Assembly: GCF_036250675.1 (NCBI RefSeq)
Contig: NZ_CP109592.1
Span: forward strand, 9,610,001 to 9,674,000
Length of the DNA: 64,000 nucleotides
Direction of reading: 5' to 3'
DNA from: Streptomyces sp. NBC_01689
Lineage (GTDB): Bacteria; Actinomycetota; Actinomycetes; Streptomycetales; Streptomycetaceae
In this document: positions 1 through 7,925 of the stretch, piece after piece
How positions within the stretch are numbered: position 1 is the first letter of the stretch
Layout: each line of letters starts with the position of its first letter
The notes under the pieces: generated by a model
The model's database searches: none
What the model was told of the DNA's origin: nothing
The model's input: only the letters and a program-made list of their open reading frames with translations
Made by a program: the position numbers and the translations under genes

Positions 1-327
1 GGCGACCTTGGTCAGCGCCGGTTCGGGGTAACTCCACGAACCGGTCCGCACTTTCACCAGCTCGAAGACGAGTCCCAGGACATGGCACACGGCCACGACC
101 GCCACCTCCCGGGGGGTCTCCCACCCCAGTGCGAAACCCGCGCCGGTCAGCAGCATCCCGTAGACCAGCAGCAGGTCGTAGCGTGCCACCGGCAGCGGCG
201 GGAGCAGCACCGAGAGCGCCAGACCGCCCAGCAGCGCGCAGGAGAACGCGCAGCAGCGCGCCTGCACCCACGCGAACCGTGCCGGCTGCCACAGGAGTGT
301 CCCGCCGGGGTACCCGATCCTGTCCAT
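1..327 (-). CDS. DUF817 integral membrane protein, N-terminal part
   Basis: The visible 109 residues are the N-terminal part of a hydrophobic protein that runs off the left edge. The segments WVQARCCAFSCALLGGLALS and YDLLLVYGMLLTGAGFALGW look like membrane helices, and ELVKVRTGSWSYPEPALTK is the characteristic conserved stretch of DUF817 proteins. The ATG at 327 is the best start seen, but it has only a poor ribosome site. The gene begins just outside the left end of the IS200/IS605 element, so its native promoter may have been displaced. The function of DUF817 is unknown. Confidence 0.72.
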   Translation of the reverse strand, partial: MDRIGYPGGTLLWQPARFAWVQARCCAFSCALLGGLALSVLLPPLPVARYDLLLVYGMLLTGAGFALGWETPREVAVVAVCHVLGLVFELVKVRTGSWSYPEPALTKVA

Positions 328-347
328 CCTTGATCTTTGCAGGGAAT

Positions 348-365
348 CCCGGCCTTCAGGCCGGG
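348..365. repeat. Left-end hairpin of the IS605-type element
   Basis: A perfect stem of CCCGGCC and GGCCGGG with a TTCA loop. In this family such subterminal hairpins are bound by the TnpA dimer. It lies about 20 bases from the start of the DUF817 gene. Confidence 0.7.
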
Positions 366-429
366 CGGGAATGCGATCCTCGGCCCGGAGGCGCGCAGCG
401 CCGGAGTTCCCTGCGTCTCGGGGTGGCGG

Positions 430-858
430 TCAGGCAGGCCGTTTCTGGTTCTCGATGTAGTCCCTGACGATGCTCAGTGGTGCGCCGCCGCATGACCCCA
501 CGAAGTACGAGGGCGCCCAGAACACCGGGCCCATGCCGATGCGGTTGACCCGCCCGGTGTATTCGGCGCGCAGGTAGCGGGAGCTGACACCTTTGAGGCT
601 GTTGACCAGCTTGGACAGGGCGATCTTCGGCGGGTAGTGCACCAGCAGGTGGGTGTGATCGCCTTCGCCGTTGAATTCGACCAGCTCCGCGCCGAAGCTC
701 TCGCAGACGTCCCGCATGATCGCCTCGCAGCGCGTCAGCATCTCGTCGTTGAAGACCTCACGCCGGTACTTGGTGACGAACACCAAGTGGGCATGCAGGT
801 GGTGGACGACGTGATTTCCCCGGCGGACATCGGGGTTCGGTTCCCAGCGCGGCGACAT
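430..858 (-). CDS. tnpA: IS200/IS605-type Y1 transposase TnpA
   Basis: A single-strand transposase of 142 residues, normal for the family. The HUH metal motif is in GDHTHLLVHYPP and the catalytic tyrosine is in SIVRDYIENQ near the C-terminus. Also typical are HLVFVTKYRREVF near the start, KLVNSLKGVSSRYLR, and WAPSYFVGSCGGAPLS. An upstream in-frame start would add 29 residues unlike the family, so the ATG at 858 was chosen. The gene diverges from tnpB with about 50 bases between starts. Confidence 0.92.
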   Translation of the reverse strand: MSPRWEPNPDVRRGNHVVHHLHAHLVFVTKYRREVFNDEMLTRCEAIMRDVCESFGAELVEFNGEGDHTHLLVHYPPKIALSKLVNSLKGVSSRYLRAEYTGRVNRIGMGPVFWAPSYFVGSCGGAPLSIVRDYIENQKRPA

Positions 859-910
859 CCGCCAAGCGTATTGTGGGCAGGCGAACCCCAGCCGAAGGGG
901 GGCGGGCCGG

Positions 911-2125
911 ATGATCCGTGCGTACAAGTTCCTCATGCGGCCCACCGTGGGCCAGCAGGCCGCGCTCGGCGAGATGCTGCGGGACCACTGCTCCCTCTAC
1001 AACGGGGCCTTGCAGGAACGCCGCGATGCCTACCGGCACGCCTCGAAGACGAGCATCACGTACGGGCAGCAGTCCGCGCAGCTCAGGGAGATCCGGGCAT
1101 TCGACCCGGAGCGGCAGGGCCGCTGGTCGTTCAGCTCACAGCAGGCCACACTCCGCCGTCTGGAGAAGGCGTTCGCCGCGTTCTTCCGCCGGGTCAAGTC
1201 CGGTCAGACCCCCGGCCATCCGCGCTTTCGCGGGGTGAACTGGTTCGACACGGTGGACTTCCCCAAGGACGGCGACGGCTGCCGCTGGAACTCCACCCCG
1301 CACGACCCTGTGACCCGCGTCCGTTTCCAGGGCGTCGGGCACATCAAGGTCAATCAGCACCGCCCGGTGGCCGGCACGGTCAAGACCGTCAGCGTCAAGC
1401 GCGAGGGCAGGCGCTGGTACGTCGTGCTGACCGCCGAACAGACAAAGCCGCAGCCGCTGCCGCCGACCGGCAGCATGGTCGGCATCGACATGGGCATAGC
1501 CAACTTCCTCGCCGGCTCGGGCGGCGAGTTCGTGCCCGGTCCCCGGCACGGACGGCGCGCCGCCGCGAAGCTCGAAGCCGCACAGCAGGCACTGTCCCGC
1601 TTCCCCCGGGTTCGCCGGGACAAGCGCACCGCCAACCACCGGCGTGCCGTGGACAAGGTCGCCGGACTTCACCGCAAGGTACGCCTCCAGCGGCTCGACC
1701 ACGCGCACAAGACAGCCCTCGATCTGGTCCGCAAGCACGACGTCATCGCACACGAAGACCTCAAGATCCGCAGCGTGGTCAAGGCCCCCGCGCCGAAGCC
1801 GGACCCCGGCCGGCCCGGCGGCTTTCTGCCTAACGGGGCCGCCGCGAAGACAGGGCTGAACCGCTCGATCTCGGATGCCGGATGGGGGGTGTTCCTGACG
1901 ATCCTGCACGCCAAGGCTGAAAGCGCCGGACGAGAATTGATCGCCGTGGATCCCCGCAACACCTCCAGGACCTGCCCCACCTGCGGGCACGTCTCAGCGG
2001 AGAACCGGCCCACCCAGGAGAAGTTCCACTGCGTCTCGTGCGGCCACAGCGCGCACGCGGACACGGTGGGCGCCCTGAACGTTCTACGGGCCGGGCTGGT
2101 CCGTCGCGACGCCCAACCGGCATAG
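911..2125 (+). CDS. tnpB: TnpB RNA-guided nuclease
   Basis: A 404-residue TnpB of the IS605 group. The RuvC acidic residues are readable: D193 in VGIDMGI, E282 in AHEDLKI and D384 in SAHADTVGALN. A zinc ribbon of four cysteines (CPTCGH and CVSCGH) lies between the last two. The N-terminus MIRAYKFLMRPT is typical. In this family the guide RNA is made from the 3' end of tnpB and the element right end, with the guide copied from the flank just past the right end. The family acts as a programmable nuclease that helps keep the element in place. Nothing suggests decay. Confidence 0.93.
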   Translation: MIRAYKFLMRPTVGQQAALGEMLRDHCSLYNGALQERRDAYRHASKTSITYGQQSAQLREIRAFDPERQGRWSFSSQQATLRRLEKAFAAFFRRVKSGQTPGHPRFRGVNWFDTVDFPKDGDGCRWNSTPHDPVTRVRFQGVGHIKVNQHRPVAGTVKTVSVKREGRRWYVVLTAEQTKPQPLPPTGSMVGIDMGIANFLAGSGGEFVPGPRHGRRAAAKLEAAQQALSRFPRVRRDKRTANHRRAVDKVAGLHRKVRLQRLDHAHKTALDLVRKHDVIAHEDLKIRSVVKAPAPKPDPGRPGGFLPNGAAAKTGLNRSISDAGWGVFLTILHAKAESAGRELIAVDPRNTSRTCPTCGHVSAENRPTQEKFHCVSCGHSAHADTVGALNVLRAGLVRRDAQPA

Positions 2126-2132
2126 CGAGAAG

Positions 2133-2152
2133 CCCCGGCGTTCACGCCGGGG
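2133..2152. repeat. Right-end hairpin and likely 3' part of the TnpB guide RNA
   Basis: A perfect stem CCCCGGCG and CGCCGGGG with loop TTCA, eight bases after the tnpB stop. It is the counterpart of the left-end hairpin. By family rules the guide RNA scaffold overlaps this hairpin and the first roughly 16 bases beyond the right end serve as guide. Confidence 0.65.
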
Positions 2153-2165
2153 AGGAGTCACGTCC

Positions 2166-2489
2166 CGAAGACCGCCGCGGGCCACGGATGGTTGCGATCT
2201 TCCGGTGTCAGGAGGCGACCGGGGCACAGCGCCGGGGCCAGCCGATGTCCTCGTCGGAGGGGGCGGGTGCCGGTCCGGCCGGCCGGCCGGTGCCCGGTGT
2301 GCGGGCCCGGCCGCCGGGTTTCGCGGCGGCCGGCCGTGCCGCCCGGTGCGCGCACACCGATGGCCTCATCGTCGACTCCCGGACGTTTGACATGCGCAAG
2401 GACTCCGCGCCGGCCGGGGTGCGCCGGCCGGATGATGCCGAGCCTGCCCGGCCGTGCTGGAGGAACGCTGGAGAAGCGCACGAGACGGG
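2166..2489. other. Intergenic stretch after the insertion element
   Basis: No gene is supported here. Open frames exist on both strands but they are arginine/proline-rich shadows of high-GC DNA without ribosome sites. Confidence 0.5.
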
Positions 2490-2572
2490 CGTGAGACACA
2501 CGTGAGGCGGACGTGAGAGATGCGTGAGGCGGACGCGAGACACGCGTGAGGCGGGCGTGAGGGACGCACGAG
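2490..2572. repeat. 22-bp tandem repeat built of 11-bp half units (CGTGAG array)
   Basis: Nearly four copies of a 22-bp unit start at 2490, 2512, 2534 and 2556. Each unit is two 11-bp halves starting with CGTGAG, so the hexamer recurs once per helical turn about seven times. The array ends about 110 bp before the XRE regulator start. A phased array like this suggests cooperative protein binding, perhaps autoregulation. No matching array was noticed elsewhere in the window. Confidence 0.8.
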
Positions 2573-2586
2573 ATTTCCGCCCCGGG

Positions 2587-2603
2587 CCTGGCAAAGGTTT
2601 GCC
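2587..2603. promoter_or_regulatory. Palindrome GGCAAA-GG-TTTGCC upstream of the XRE gene
   Basis: A perfect 6-bp inverted repeat with 2-bp spacer, about 80 bp before the XRE start. It resembles the palindromes in front of the NRPS gene (55879-55908), which could mean a shared regulator. Confidence 0.4.
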
Positions 2604-2682
2604 CGCGTGTTGCCCGCAGCCCTACGCTCGGGACGGCTCCCGGCGAAACTTTCTTGCCCGCTCACCCCAGGGGATTCGAATC

Positions 2683-3906
2683 ATGCTGCGACAGCCCGCG
2701 TTCGGAAACCGCCTGAAGAAGCTCCGGACGGCCCAGGGGTTGTCGCAGACGGCGCTGGCGGGTGAGGGCATGTCCACCGGCTACCTCTCGCGTCTGGAGT
2801 CCGGGGCGCGCCAGCCCACCGACCGGGCCGTCGCCTACCTCGCCGACCGGCTGGGTCTCAAGGCCGCCGACTTCGAGGAACCGGTCACCGGCTCACTGGC
2901 CCACGCGCTGACCCTGGCCTCCTCCACCGGTTCCGCGGACGCCATCGAGTCGCTGCGCGCGGCACTGGCCGCCGAGGGCCACGAGAGCGCGGTGCTGCGC
3001 TGGCAGGCGCTGTGGCTGCTGGCCCGCTCCGCCCGCCTGCAGGGCGACCACGCGGCCGAACGCGCCGACCTGGACCGGCTGGTCGCGCTCGGCGACGAGG
3101 TGGACCTGGCCGAGCTGCGGGTGCGCGGCCTGACCCGGCTGGCACGCTGCCTGCGTTCGCTCGGCGAGATCACCCCCGCCCTGGACGCGGCCGTCGACGC
3201 CCACCGGCTGGCCCTGGGCGAGGACCTGGGCGTCGAGGACCGCGCCGCCGCGCTGCTGGCCCTGGTGTCGGTCCAGGCGGAGGCCGGACAGGTGCCCGAG
3301 GCGCGGGTGCACGCCGACGAACTCACCGCCCTGGTCGAGGGGCGCAGCGACGCGCTGTGGGCGGAGGCGATGTGGACGGCCGCCGCCGTACGGGTGCGCC
3401 AGGGCGACCACACCGGCGCGCAGCACTGTCTCGACCAGGCCCTGGAACGCTTCAGCAGCCAGGAGGACCTGGTGCTGTGGCTCCGGCTGCGGCTCGCCGC
3501 GGGCCGGCTGCACCTGCAGAAACTGCCCGCCGACCCCGTCCGGGCCCAGCGCTGCGCCGAACAGGCCGAGGCCGCCCTCGTGTTCGTCGGCACCCCCGCC
3601 CTGCGCCAGGACCTGACCGCCCTCGAAGCCGACCTGGCCTTCGCCACCGGCCGCTACGACGACGCCCGCGCCCTGCTGGGCGGCCTGGCCGGCGACGAGC
3701 CGAGGATGACCTACCGCGACCGGGTCCGGCTGGAGATCCTGCGCCAGCAACTGCTGATCCTGGGCGGCGACGCCTCCGGCGTGGAGGGGCTGCGCGCCCT
3801 GGCCCAGCAGGCCCAGGCCGACGCCAACATCGACCTCGCGGCGGAGATCTGGCGCACCCTCGCGGACGCCCTCGCCCCGGCCCGCCCCGCCGCCCCGCCC
3901 GTGTGA
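2683..3906 (+). CDS. XRE-family transcriptional regulator with TPR-like C-terminal region
   Basis: A 407-residue protein. An N-terminal helix-turn-helix is at about residues 7-60 (FGNRLKKLRTAQGLSQTALA and STGYLSRLESGARQPTDRAV). The rest is alpha-helical, alanine/leucine-rich and repetitive in a TPR-like manner. This layout is common in actinobacterial regulators, where the helical part may sense a peptide or partner protein. The ATG at 2683 follows a GGGG ribosome site and places the HTH at the N-terminus; longer in-frame starts would run into the upstream repeat array. The CGTGAG array and the GGCAAA palindrome in front of it are candidate operators. Its targets are unknown. Confidence 0.82.
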   Translation: MLRQPAFGNRLKKLRTAQGLSQTALAGEGMSTGYLSRLESGARQPTDRAVAYLADRLGLKAADFEEPVTGSLAHALTLASSTGSADAIESLRAALAAEGHESAVLRWQALWLLARSARLQGDHAAERADLDRLVALGDEVDLAELRVRGLTRLARCLRSLGEITPALDAAVDAHRLALGEDLGVEDRAAALLALVSVQAEAGQVPEARVHADELTALVEGRSDALWAEAMWTAAAVRVRQGDHTGAQHCLDQALERFSSQEDLVLWLRLRLAAGRLHLQKLPADPVRAQRCAEQAEAALVFVGTPALRQDLTALEADLAFATGRYDDARALLGGLAGDEPRMTYRDRVRLEILRQQLLILGGDASGVEGLRALAQQAQADANIDLAAEIWRTLADALAPARPAAPPV

Positions 3907-4290
3907 CCGGCCCCGCCGGCCGCCAAGTGCCCGCCACCGGATGCCGGTTCGCCCCGCGCCCACAAGCCGCGGCCGGAAAGCCGCGGGCCCGCGAGGTGGC
4001 GTGGACGGGGGAGATCGGGTGGCGGGGCGGGCGAATCCGGGTGGCGGGCCCGGGCGGATCTCCCGGCGGCGGAGCGGATTTCGGATCACCGTTCCCCCGC
4101 TTCTCCGCTTCTCCGGTTCTCCGTTCTTCCGTTCTTCCGTTCCTCCGTTTCGCGATTCCGTGGTTCCGCGGGTTTTTCTCGATGGTGCCTCGAATTCCGG
4201 TGGACGGGGCGGGACATGCCTTGACGGGTGGAGTGGCGGTTCGTGAATCTCGGAACGGTACTGGCCGTTCACGCCCGAAGGGACACCATC
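3907..4290. other. Intergenic region with an 8-bp pyrimidine repeat and a weak SARP-like site
   Basis: No gene is supported between the XRE gene and the small peptide gene. Positions 4101-4150 carry about six degenerate copies of TTCTTCCG, strongly strand-biased for pyrimidines. At 4179-4196 the heptamers TCGATGG and TCGAATT stand 11 bp apart, like the SARP sites elsewhere, but I see no convincing -10 eight bases after them, so this site is tentative. Confidence 0.45.
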
Positions 4291-4419
4291 GTGGTCAGCA
4301 AGAAGAGGAATCCCGCAGGACCCGAGCCGGAGCTCATCCCCGCCTTCGGCAGTGAGGTCACCGACGGTCTGGACGAGGACACGGAGGCGGACGTCCTGGG
4401 CAGCATCGCCCTGCAGTAG
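4291..4419 (+). CDS. 42-residue acidic peptide, possible RiPP precursor or small cluster protein
   Basis: A GTG start at 4291 has a good ribosome site (AAGGGA, 5 to 10 bases upstream). It encodes 42 residues with a basic start (MVSKKRNP), a middle PELIPAFGSEV and an acidic tail DEDTEADVLGSIALQ. It has no signal peptide or membrane segment and no cysteines. Size and charge resemble peptide precursors, and it sits at the edge of the biosynthetic genes next to a strong terminator. I do not recognise the family. A longer frame from 4228 exists but has no better start. Confidence 0.5.
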   Translation: MVSKKRNPAGPEPELIPAFGSEVTDGLDEDTEADVLGSIALQ

Positions 4420-4482
4420 CAACCCCGCCGTCCCGCACCGCACTTCACCTCACGGCCCGCGGCGCGGACGGCGGCGGACGTG

Positions 4483-4514
4483 GGGGAGGGGACCCGCCGG
4501 CGGGTCCCCTCCCC
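4483..4514. terminator. Bidirectional terminator hairpin
   Basis: A perfect 16-bp inverted repeat (GGGGAGGGGACCCGCC followed directly by its complement) lies between the ends of the converging peptide and DUF1772 genes. Confidence 0.75.
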
Positions 4515-4541
4515 TGTCCGTCCGTTCTCCCGCCCGTGCGG

Positions 4542-5015
4542 TCAGGACGTCACGAGCGCCACGCACATCGCGCCCAGTGCCACCGCCTGCAGCACGACCC
4601 GGGCGTTGATGACGCTGTCCCAGGTGCGCTGCAGGCCCCGCGCGTCGGGTGCGGTGCGGCAGTCCAGGGCGGCGCCGGTGAGCTCCTTGTTCACCGGCGC
4701 GCTGACCTTGTTGTAGACGGCCAGCCACACCACCAGGGCCAGGGCCGCCACCGCCGCGGCGACGGCCGGCGCGGTCTTGCCGTCGACGCCGGCCGCGACC
4801 GCGGTGGCCACGGTGGCGACCAGGCCGAAGACGCCCGGGACGGGCATCCGCCGGTCCCCGAAGCGGTGGATCTGCCCCATGGTGCTGGTCAGCACCGCGT
4901 CGTCGACGTGCGCGAGGGCGGGCCGCTGGACGATCGCGGAGAAGACGTCGGTGCCGTAGACCACCGCGTTGGCCATCGTGGCCACCACGGCCAGGGTTTG
5001 TACGAGCGCTTCCAT
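4542..5015 (-). CDS. DUF1772 (anthrone oxygenase-like) membrane protein
   Basis: A 157-residue, four-helix membrane protein. The N-terminal segment (MEALVQTLAVVATMANAVVY, then GTDVFSAIVQ) and the C-terminal LQRTWDSVINARVVLQ fit DUF1772, a family that includes anthrone oxygenase-like proteins found beside aromatic and other polyketide clusters. The ATG at 5015 was chosen because the upstream extension is unlike the family. It diverges from the FAD monooxygenase across a shared regulatory region with repeated YTRTCARYGSTAR motifs, so both are probably controlled together. A redox or accessory role in polyketide tailoring is an inference. Confidence 0.78.
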   Translation of the reverse strand: MEALVQTLAVVATMANAVVYGTDVFSAIVQRPALAHVDDAVLTSTMGQIHRFGDRRMPVPGVFGLVATVATAVAAGVDGKTAPAVAAAVAALALVVWLAVYNKVSAPVNKELTGAALDCRTAPDARGLQRTWDSVINARVVLQAVALGAMCVALVTS

Positions 5016-5071
5016 CACAACCACCCTTGTCCGTCTGCCGGTTGCCACAAGGGCCGTGCCGCCCCGTGGAT

Positions 5072-5135
5072 TTATCAACGCTAGATGTTCTGTCGACACT
5101 ATCAAGTTCAGTGCTTTGAATGCTAGCGTTGACAA
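5072..5135. promoter_or_regulatory. Divergent promoter with YTRTCARYGSTAR operator repeats
   Basis: TTATCAACGCTAG (5072-5084) faces CTAGCGTTGACAA (5123-5135), and a weaker match begins at 5090, 18 bp after the first. On the minus strand a TTGATA -35 and a TAGCGT -10, 16 bp apart, are readable within it. The same motif lies in front of the aldo/keto reductase, the glycosyltransferase and the TetR gene at 40.7 kb. I infer repression by that TetR protein. Confidence 0.65.
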
Positions 5136-5248
5136 CTCCATTAGTCCGCAAGGAATTCGGCGAGGACGTGGGGCGGCCCGGCCGGGGCGGTCCGCCGTGC
5201 CGCGCCTTGCGAGGACATCCGCCCGCACCGCTACGAGGAGACACCCAG

Positions 5249-6472
5249 ATGGCCCATGGACGTGCCCGTCGCGTACTCATCGCCGGCGGAGGGATCGGCG
5301 GCCTGGCCGCGGCCCTCGCGCTGCAGCGCAGCGGTGTGGAGTGCGCGGTCTTCGAACGGGCCGAGGAACTGCGCGACGGCGGCGCGGGTCTGCACATCTG
5401 GACCAACGGTGTGCTCGCCCTCGACTTCCTGGGCGTGGCCGGCCGGGTCCTGGAGACCGCCCCGGCGCAGCACGTCGCGCACTTCAGCACCCACCGCGGC
5501 GAGGTGCTGGGCGCCTGGCCGGTGGGGGACTTCGTCGAGCGCTACGGGGCGCCCACGATCGCCGTCGAGCGCTCCGTCCTGCACGGTGTGCTGCGGGACG
5601 CGCTGCAGGGCTCCCCGGTGCGCACCGGCGCGCACGTGGTCGGCTTCGACCAGGACGAGGACGGGGTCACCGTGCGCTTCGCGGACGGCGGCAGCGAGCG
5701 GGGCGACCTGCTCATCGGCGCCGACGGCATCCACGGCGCCGTCCGTGACTGCCTGTTCGGGCCCGCCGACAACCGCTACAGCGGCTACATCGCCTGGCGC
5801 GGCCGCTCGCCCCTGAAGCACCCCGACATCCCGCCGGGGACGTTCAACGCGATGTTCGGGCCCGGTGTCCGCTTCACCTACTACGACGTCGCGCCCGGCC
5901 TGGTGCACTGGATGAGCGTGGCCAACGGGCCGGCCGGCGGACGCGACGAACCCGGCGTGCGCGAGATGCTGCTGCGCCGGCACCGCGGCTGGGGCGGACC
6001 GGTCGCCGACATCCTCGCCGCCACACCGGAGGAGGGGATCATCCGGGGCGACGTCGAGGGCCGGCGCCCCGAACGCCGCTGGGGCCGCGGCCGCGTCACC
6101 CTCCTCGGGGACGCCGCGCACCCCATCACCTTCAACATCGGCCAGGGCGCCTGCCAGGCACTGGAGGACGCCCTCGTGCTCGCCGAGCACCTCGAGCACG
6201 CCGGCAGCGACCCGGTCGCCGCGCTGCGCCGCTACGAACAGGAGCGCCGCGCCCGTACCGCACCGCTGCAGCGGATCGCCTGGCGGATCGGGCGGATGGG
6301 CGCGGTGGAGCATCCGCTGCTGATCCGGGCGCGCGAGGCGTTCATGCGCAAGAACTGGAACACCAAGGCCTTCGCCGCGGCCGAGAAGGGCCAGGTCGCC
6401 TACGGCACCCGCTGGGCGCGCGAAACCCGCCCGGGCAGCCCGGTCCCCGCCCCCCGCACCACCGTGGACTGA
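5249..6472 (+). CDS. FAD-dependent aromatic/polyketide monooxygenase (PHBH-type)
   Basis: A flavoprotein monooxygenase of 407 residues. The FAD-binding Rossmann motif is near the start (VLIAGGGIGGLAAALALQRS), a GADGIH motif lies mid-protein, and the second FAD motif is LLGDAAHPITFNIGQGACQA followed by LEDALVLAEHL. This group uses NAD(P)H and oxygen to hydroxylate or epoxidise a substrate. The ATG at 5249 has a GAGGAG ribosome site eight bases upstream. It is transcribed away from the DUF1772 gene. It may oxidise the polyene or an aromatic group, but the substrate cannot be read from sequence. Confidence 0.9.
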   Translation: MAHGRARRVLIAGGGIGGLAAALALQRSGVECAVFERAEELRDGGAGLHIWTNGVLALDFLGVAGRVLETAPAQHVAHFSTHRGEVLGAWPVGDFVERYGAPTIAVERSVLHGVLRDALQGSPVRTGAHVVGFDQDEDGVTVRFADGGSERGDLLIGADGIHGAVRDCLFGPADNRYSGYIAWRGRSPLKHPDIPPGTFNAMFGPGVRFTYYDVAPGLVHWMSVANGPAGGRDEPGVREMLLRRHRGWGGPVADILAATPEEGIIRGDVEGRRPERRWGRGRVTLLGDAAHPITFNIGQGACQALEDALVLAEHLEHAGSDPVAALRRYEQERRARTAPLQRIAWRIGRMGAVEHPLLIRAREAFMRKNWNTKAFAAAEKGQVAYGTRWARETRPGSPVPAPRTTVD

Positions 6473-7030
6473 CCCCGGCCCCCGTCCCCGCCACCGCCAC
6501 GGACCGGTCCGGGGCCGTTGCGCCACCGCGCGCGGGACCTCGGGCCCTGCCGGCCCTGCCACCGCGGCGGGAGTCACCGGCCGTACGGCATCGTGCGCCC
6601 GCCCCCGGCACCCCCGGGGCCCCACGCCGTGGCCGGCTTCCGGGCGCGCGCCATCCCGCGCCGGCCGCGGGCGCACCGCCGCCGGCCGGCCCCGGCCCAC
6701 CCCCTCCGCAGACCAACTCCACGGCACGGAAAGGAGCTTGGACAGCGCCTGGGCTCGGGACCCACCTCGCACAGGAGCGCCCCCGATCCGGGACCCGGCC
6801 TCACCTCCGCGCCGGGCCGGAGCGCCGAGGCCGGGCCACGGCACCCGCGTCCGGCGCCGGTTCACCCCACCCGCACCCGCACCGCAACCGCGCGCACCGC
6901 AACTCCCCGCACCACAGCCCCCCCGCACCGCAACCGCCCGTGCCGACAGCGACGTCGACGCTCCGCCAACTCCATCCGTTCCACCGCCTCCACCCGCAGC
7001 AGGCACCCCGGCCGAGCCCCGCGGGGCCTG
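6473..7030. other. Intergenic region without a supported gene
   Basis: About 560 bp between the converging monooxygenase and TetR genes. It is cytosine-rich with loose CCGCACCGCAACC-like repeats near 6880-6940. The open frames here have no ribosome site and look like high-GC shadows. Confidence 0.5.
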
Positions 7031-7609
7031 TCACGCCGGCGGAGCCATCGGGCGTGCCCCGGCCCGGACCGCCGGGTACAGGCCGTTCCAGAGCGGGTGG
7101 TCGGGCGGGAACCCGAGGGAGACCAGGACGTTGACCAGCATCCCGTACGCCATGAACGTGGTGGTCTGGCCGGTGTCCGCGCCGAGCGGGCGGTGGACGG
7201 TGTCCCACAGCCGCTGCCACTCGGCCCGGACCGCCTCGCCGAACCCGGCGTCCCCCCGCGCCTCGCAGGCCGCGACCGCGACGTACACCTGCATCTGCAT
7301 CAGCAGCCGTTCCGGCTCCTTGAGGATGACGCGGGTGTACGCGTCGGCCATCGCGCGCAGTGCCTCCTCGCCCGCCAGGCCCTTGGTCGCCTCGGCGAAC
7401 AGCCGCGCGGTGTCGGCCAGACAGCGCCGCGCCGCCGCCAGGAACAGGGCCCGCTTGCCCGCGAAGAGACGGAAGAGGTACGGCTGCGACACCCCCGCGC
7501 GCCGGGCGACGGCCTCGGTGGAGGTCCCGTCGTACCCGCCCCGGGCGAACTCGCTCATCGCCGCGCGGATGACGCTCTCGCGCCGCTCGTCTGCGCTCAT
7601 CCTCACCAT
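7031..7609 (-). CDS. TetR-family transcriptional repressor
   Basis: About 192 residues with the TetR DNA-binding domain at the N-terminus (SVIRAAMSEFARGGYDGTST, EAVARRAGVSQPYLFRLFAGK). The C-terminal ligand domain is TetR_C-like (LLMQMQVYVAVAACEARGD). Start choices are GTG 7615, ATG 7609 and ATG 7600; 7609 is used here without strong evidence. A perfect inverted repeat sits just upstream of the gene, which is the usual sign of autorepression. The gene diverges from the polyketide operon that starts with the malonyl transferase, so it may control that operon or respond to a pathway product. Confidence 0.87.
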   Translation of the reverse strand: MVRMSADERRESVIRAAMSEFARGGYDGTSTEAVARRAGVSQPYLFRLFAGKRALFLAAARRCLADTARLFAEATKGLAGEEALRAMADAYTRVILKEPERLLMQMQVYVAVAACEARGDAGFGEAVRAEWQRLWDTVHRPLGADTGQTTTFMAYGMLVNVLVSLGFPPDHPLWNGLYPAVRAGARPMAPPA

Positions 7610-7616
7610 GACCACA

Positions 7617-7638
7617 AGTTAGTGTTTGATCACTAACT
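7617..7638. promoter_or_regulatory. TetR operator palindrome
   Basis: Perfect 8-bp arms AGTTAGTG and CACTAACT are separated by TTTGAT, eight bases from the chosen TetR start. It is the probable autoregulatory operator of the TetR gene at 7031-7609 and differs from the YTRTCARYGSTAR motif. Confidence 0.75.
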
Positions 7639-7802
7639 GGGTCAAGGGGTCGGCCCGGGTAATACCCGGAGCGGTGGAACGCGGCTGGAATACGGGTGGG
7701 TTCAGGGTGGGTTCCGGGTGGTTTTCCGGCGGATCGCGGGCGGGAAAGGGCGCGCCGTCCGGTGCGGAATGCGGCGGCGGGAATCCGGCGCGGTACCGCC
7801 GG

Positions 7803-7845
7803 TCCAGACGCATTCGAGGAATGCGCCAGAACTCCGTGCCAGATT
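7803..7845 (+). promoter_or_regulatory. SARP-type operator and promoter of the PKS operon
   Basis: Heptamers TCCAGAC (7803), TCGAGGA (7814) and GCCAGAA (7825) recur at 11 bp. Eight bases after the last comes CAGATT as -10, about 80 bp before the malonyl transferase start. This is the layout known for SARP activators. Confidence 0.6.
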
Positions 7846-7925
7846 CACAGAATCGAGATCCGGTCGCCGACGGCTCGATGACCTTTCTCCGGCGTCTTCT
7901 TCGACTCAGTGAGGCAGGAACGGGG

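Larger units (their letters stand above)
335..2165. mobile_element. IS200/IS605-family element with divergent tnpA and tnpB
   Basis: Two divergent genes, a Y1/HUH transposase and a TnpB nuclease, lie between two subterminal hairpins (348-365 and 2133-2152) that share the loop TTCA. This is the IS605-type layout. The exact cleavage sites cannot be set without an empty-site comparison, so the outer limits are approximate. The family has no terminal inverted repeats and makes no target duplication, and none was seen. Both genes look intact, so the element may be active. Confidence 0.85.

Noticed and set aside
2038..2505. Frame following tnpB
   Set aside because: Starts inside tnpB and crosses the element end; no domain and no start signal.
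2683..3906. XRE-TPR protein as the missing SARP activator
   Set aside because: SARPs have an OmpR-like winged helix followed by a BTAD domain; this protein has an XRE helix-turn-helix and a different repeat region.
6518..7636. Plus-strand frame between the monooxygenase and the malonyl transferase
   Set aside because: Overlaps the TetR gene antisense, has no ribosome site and is Arg/Pro-rich.
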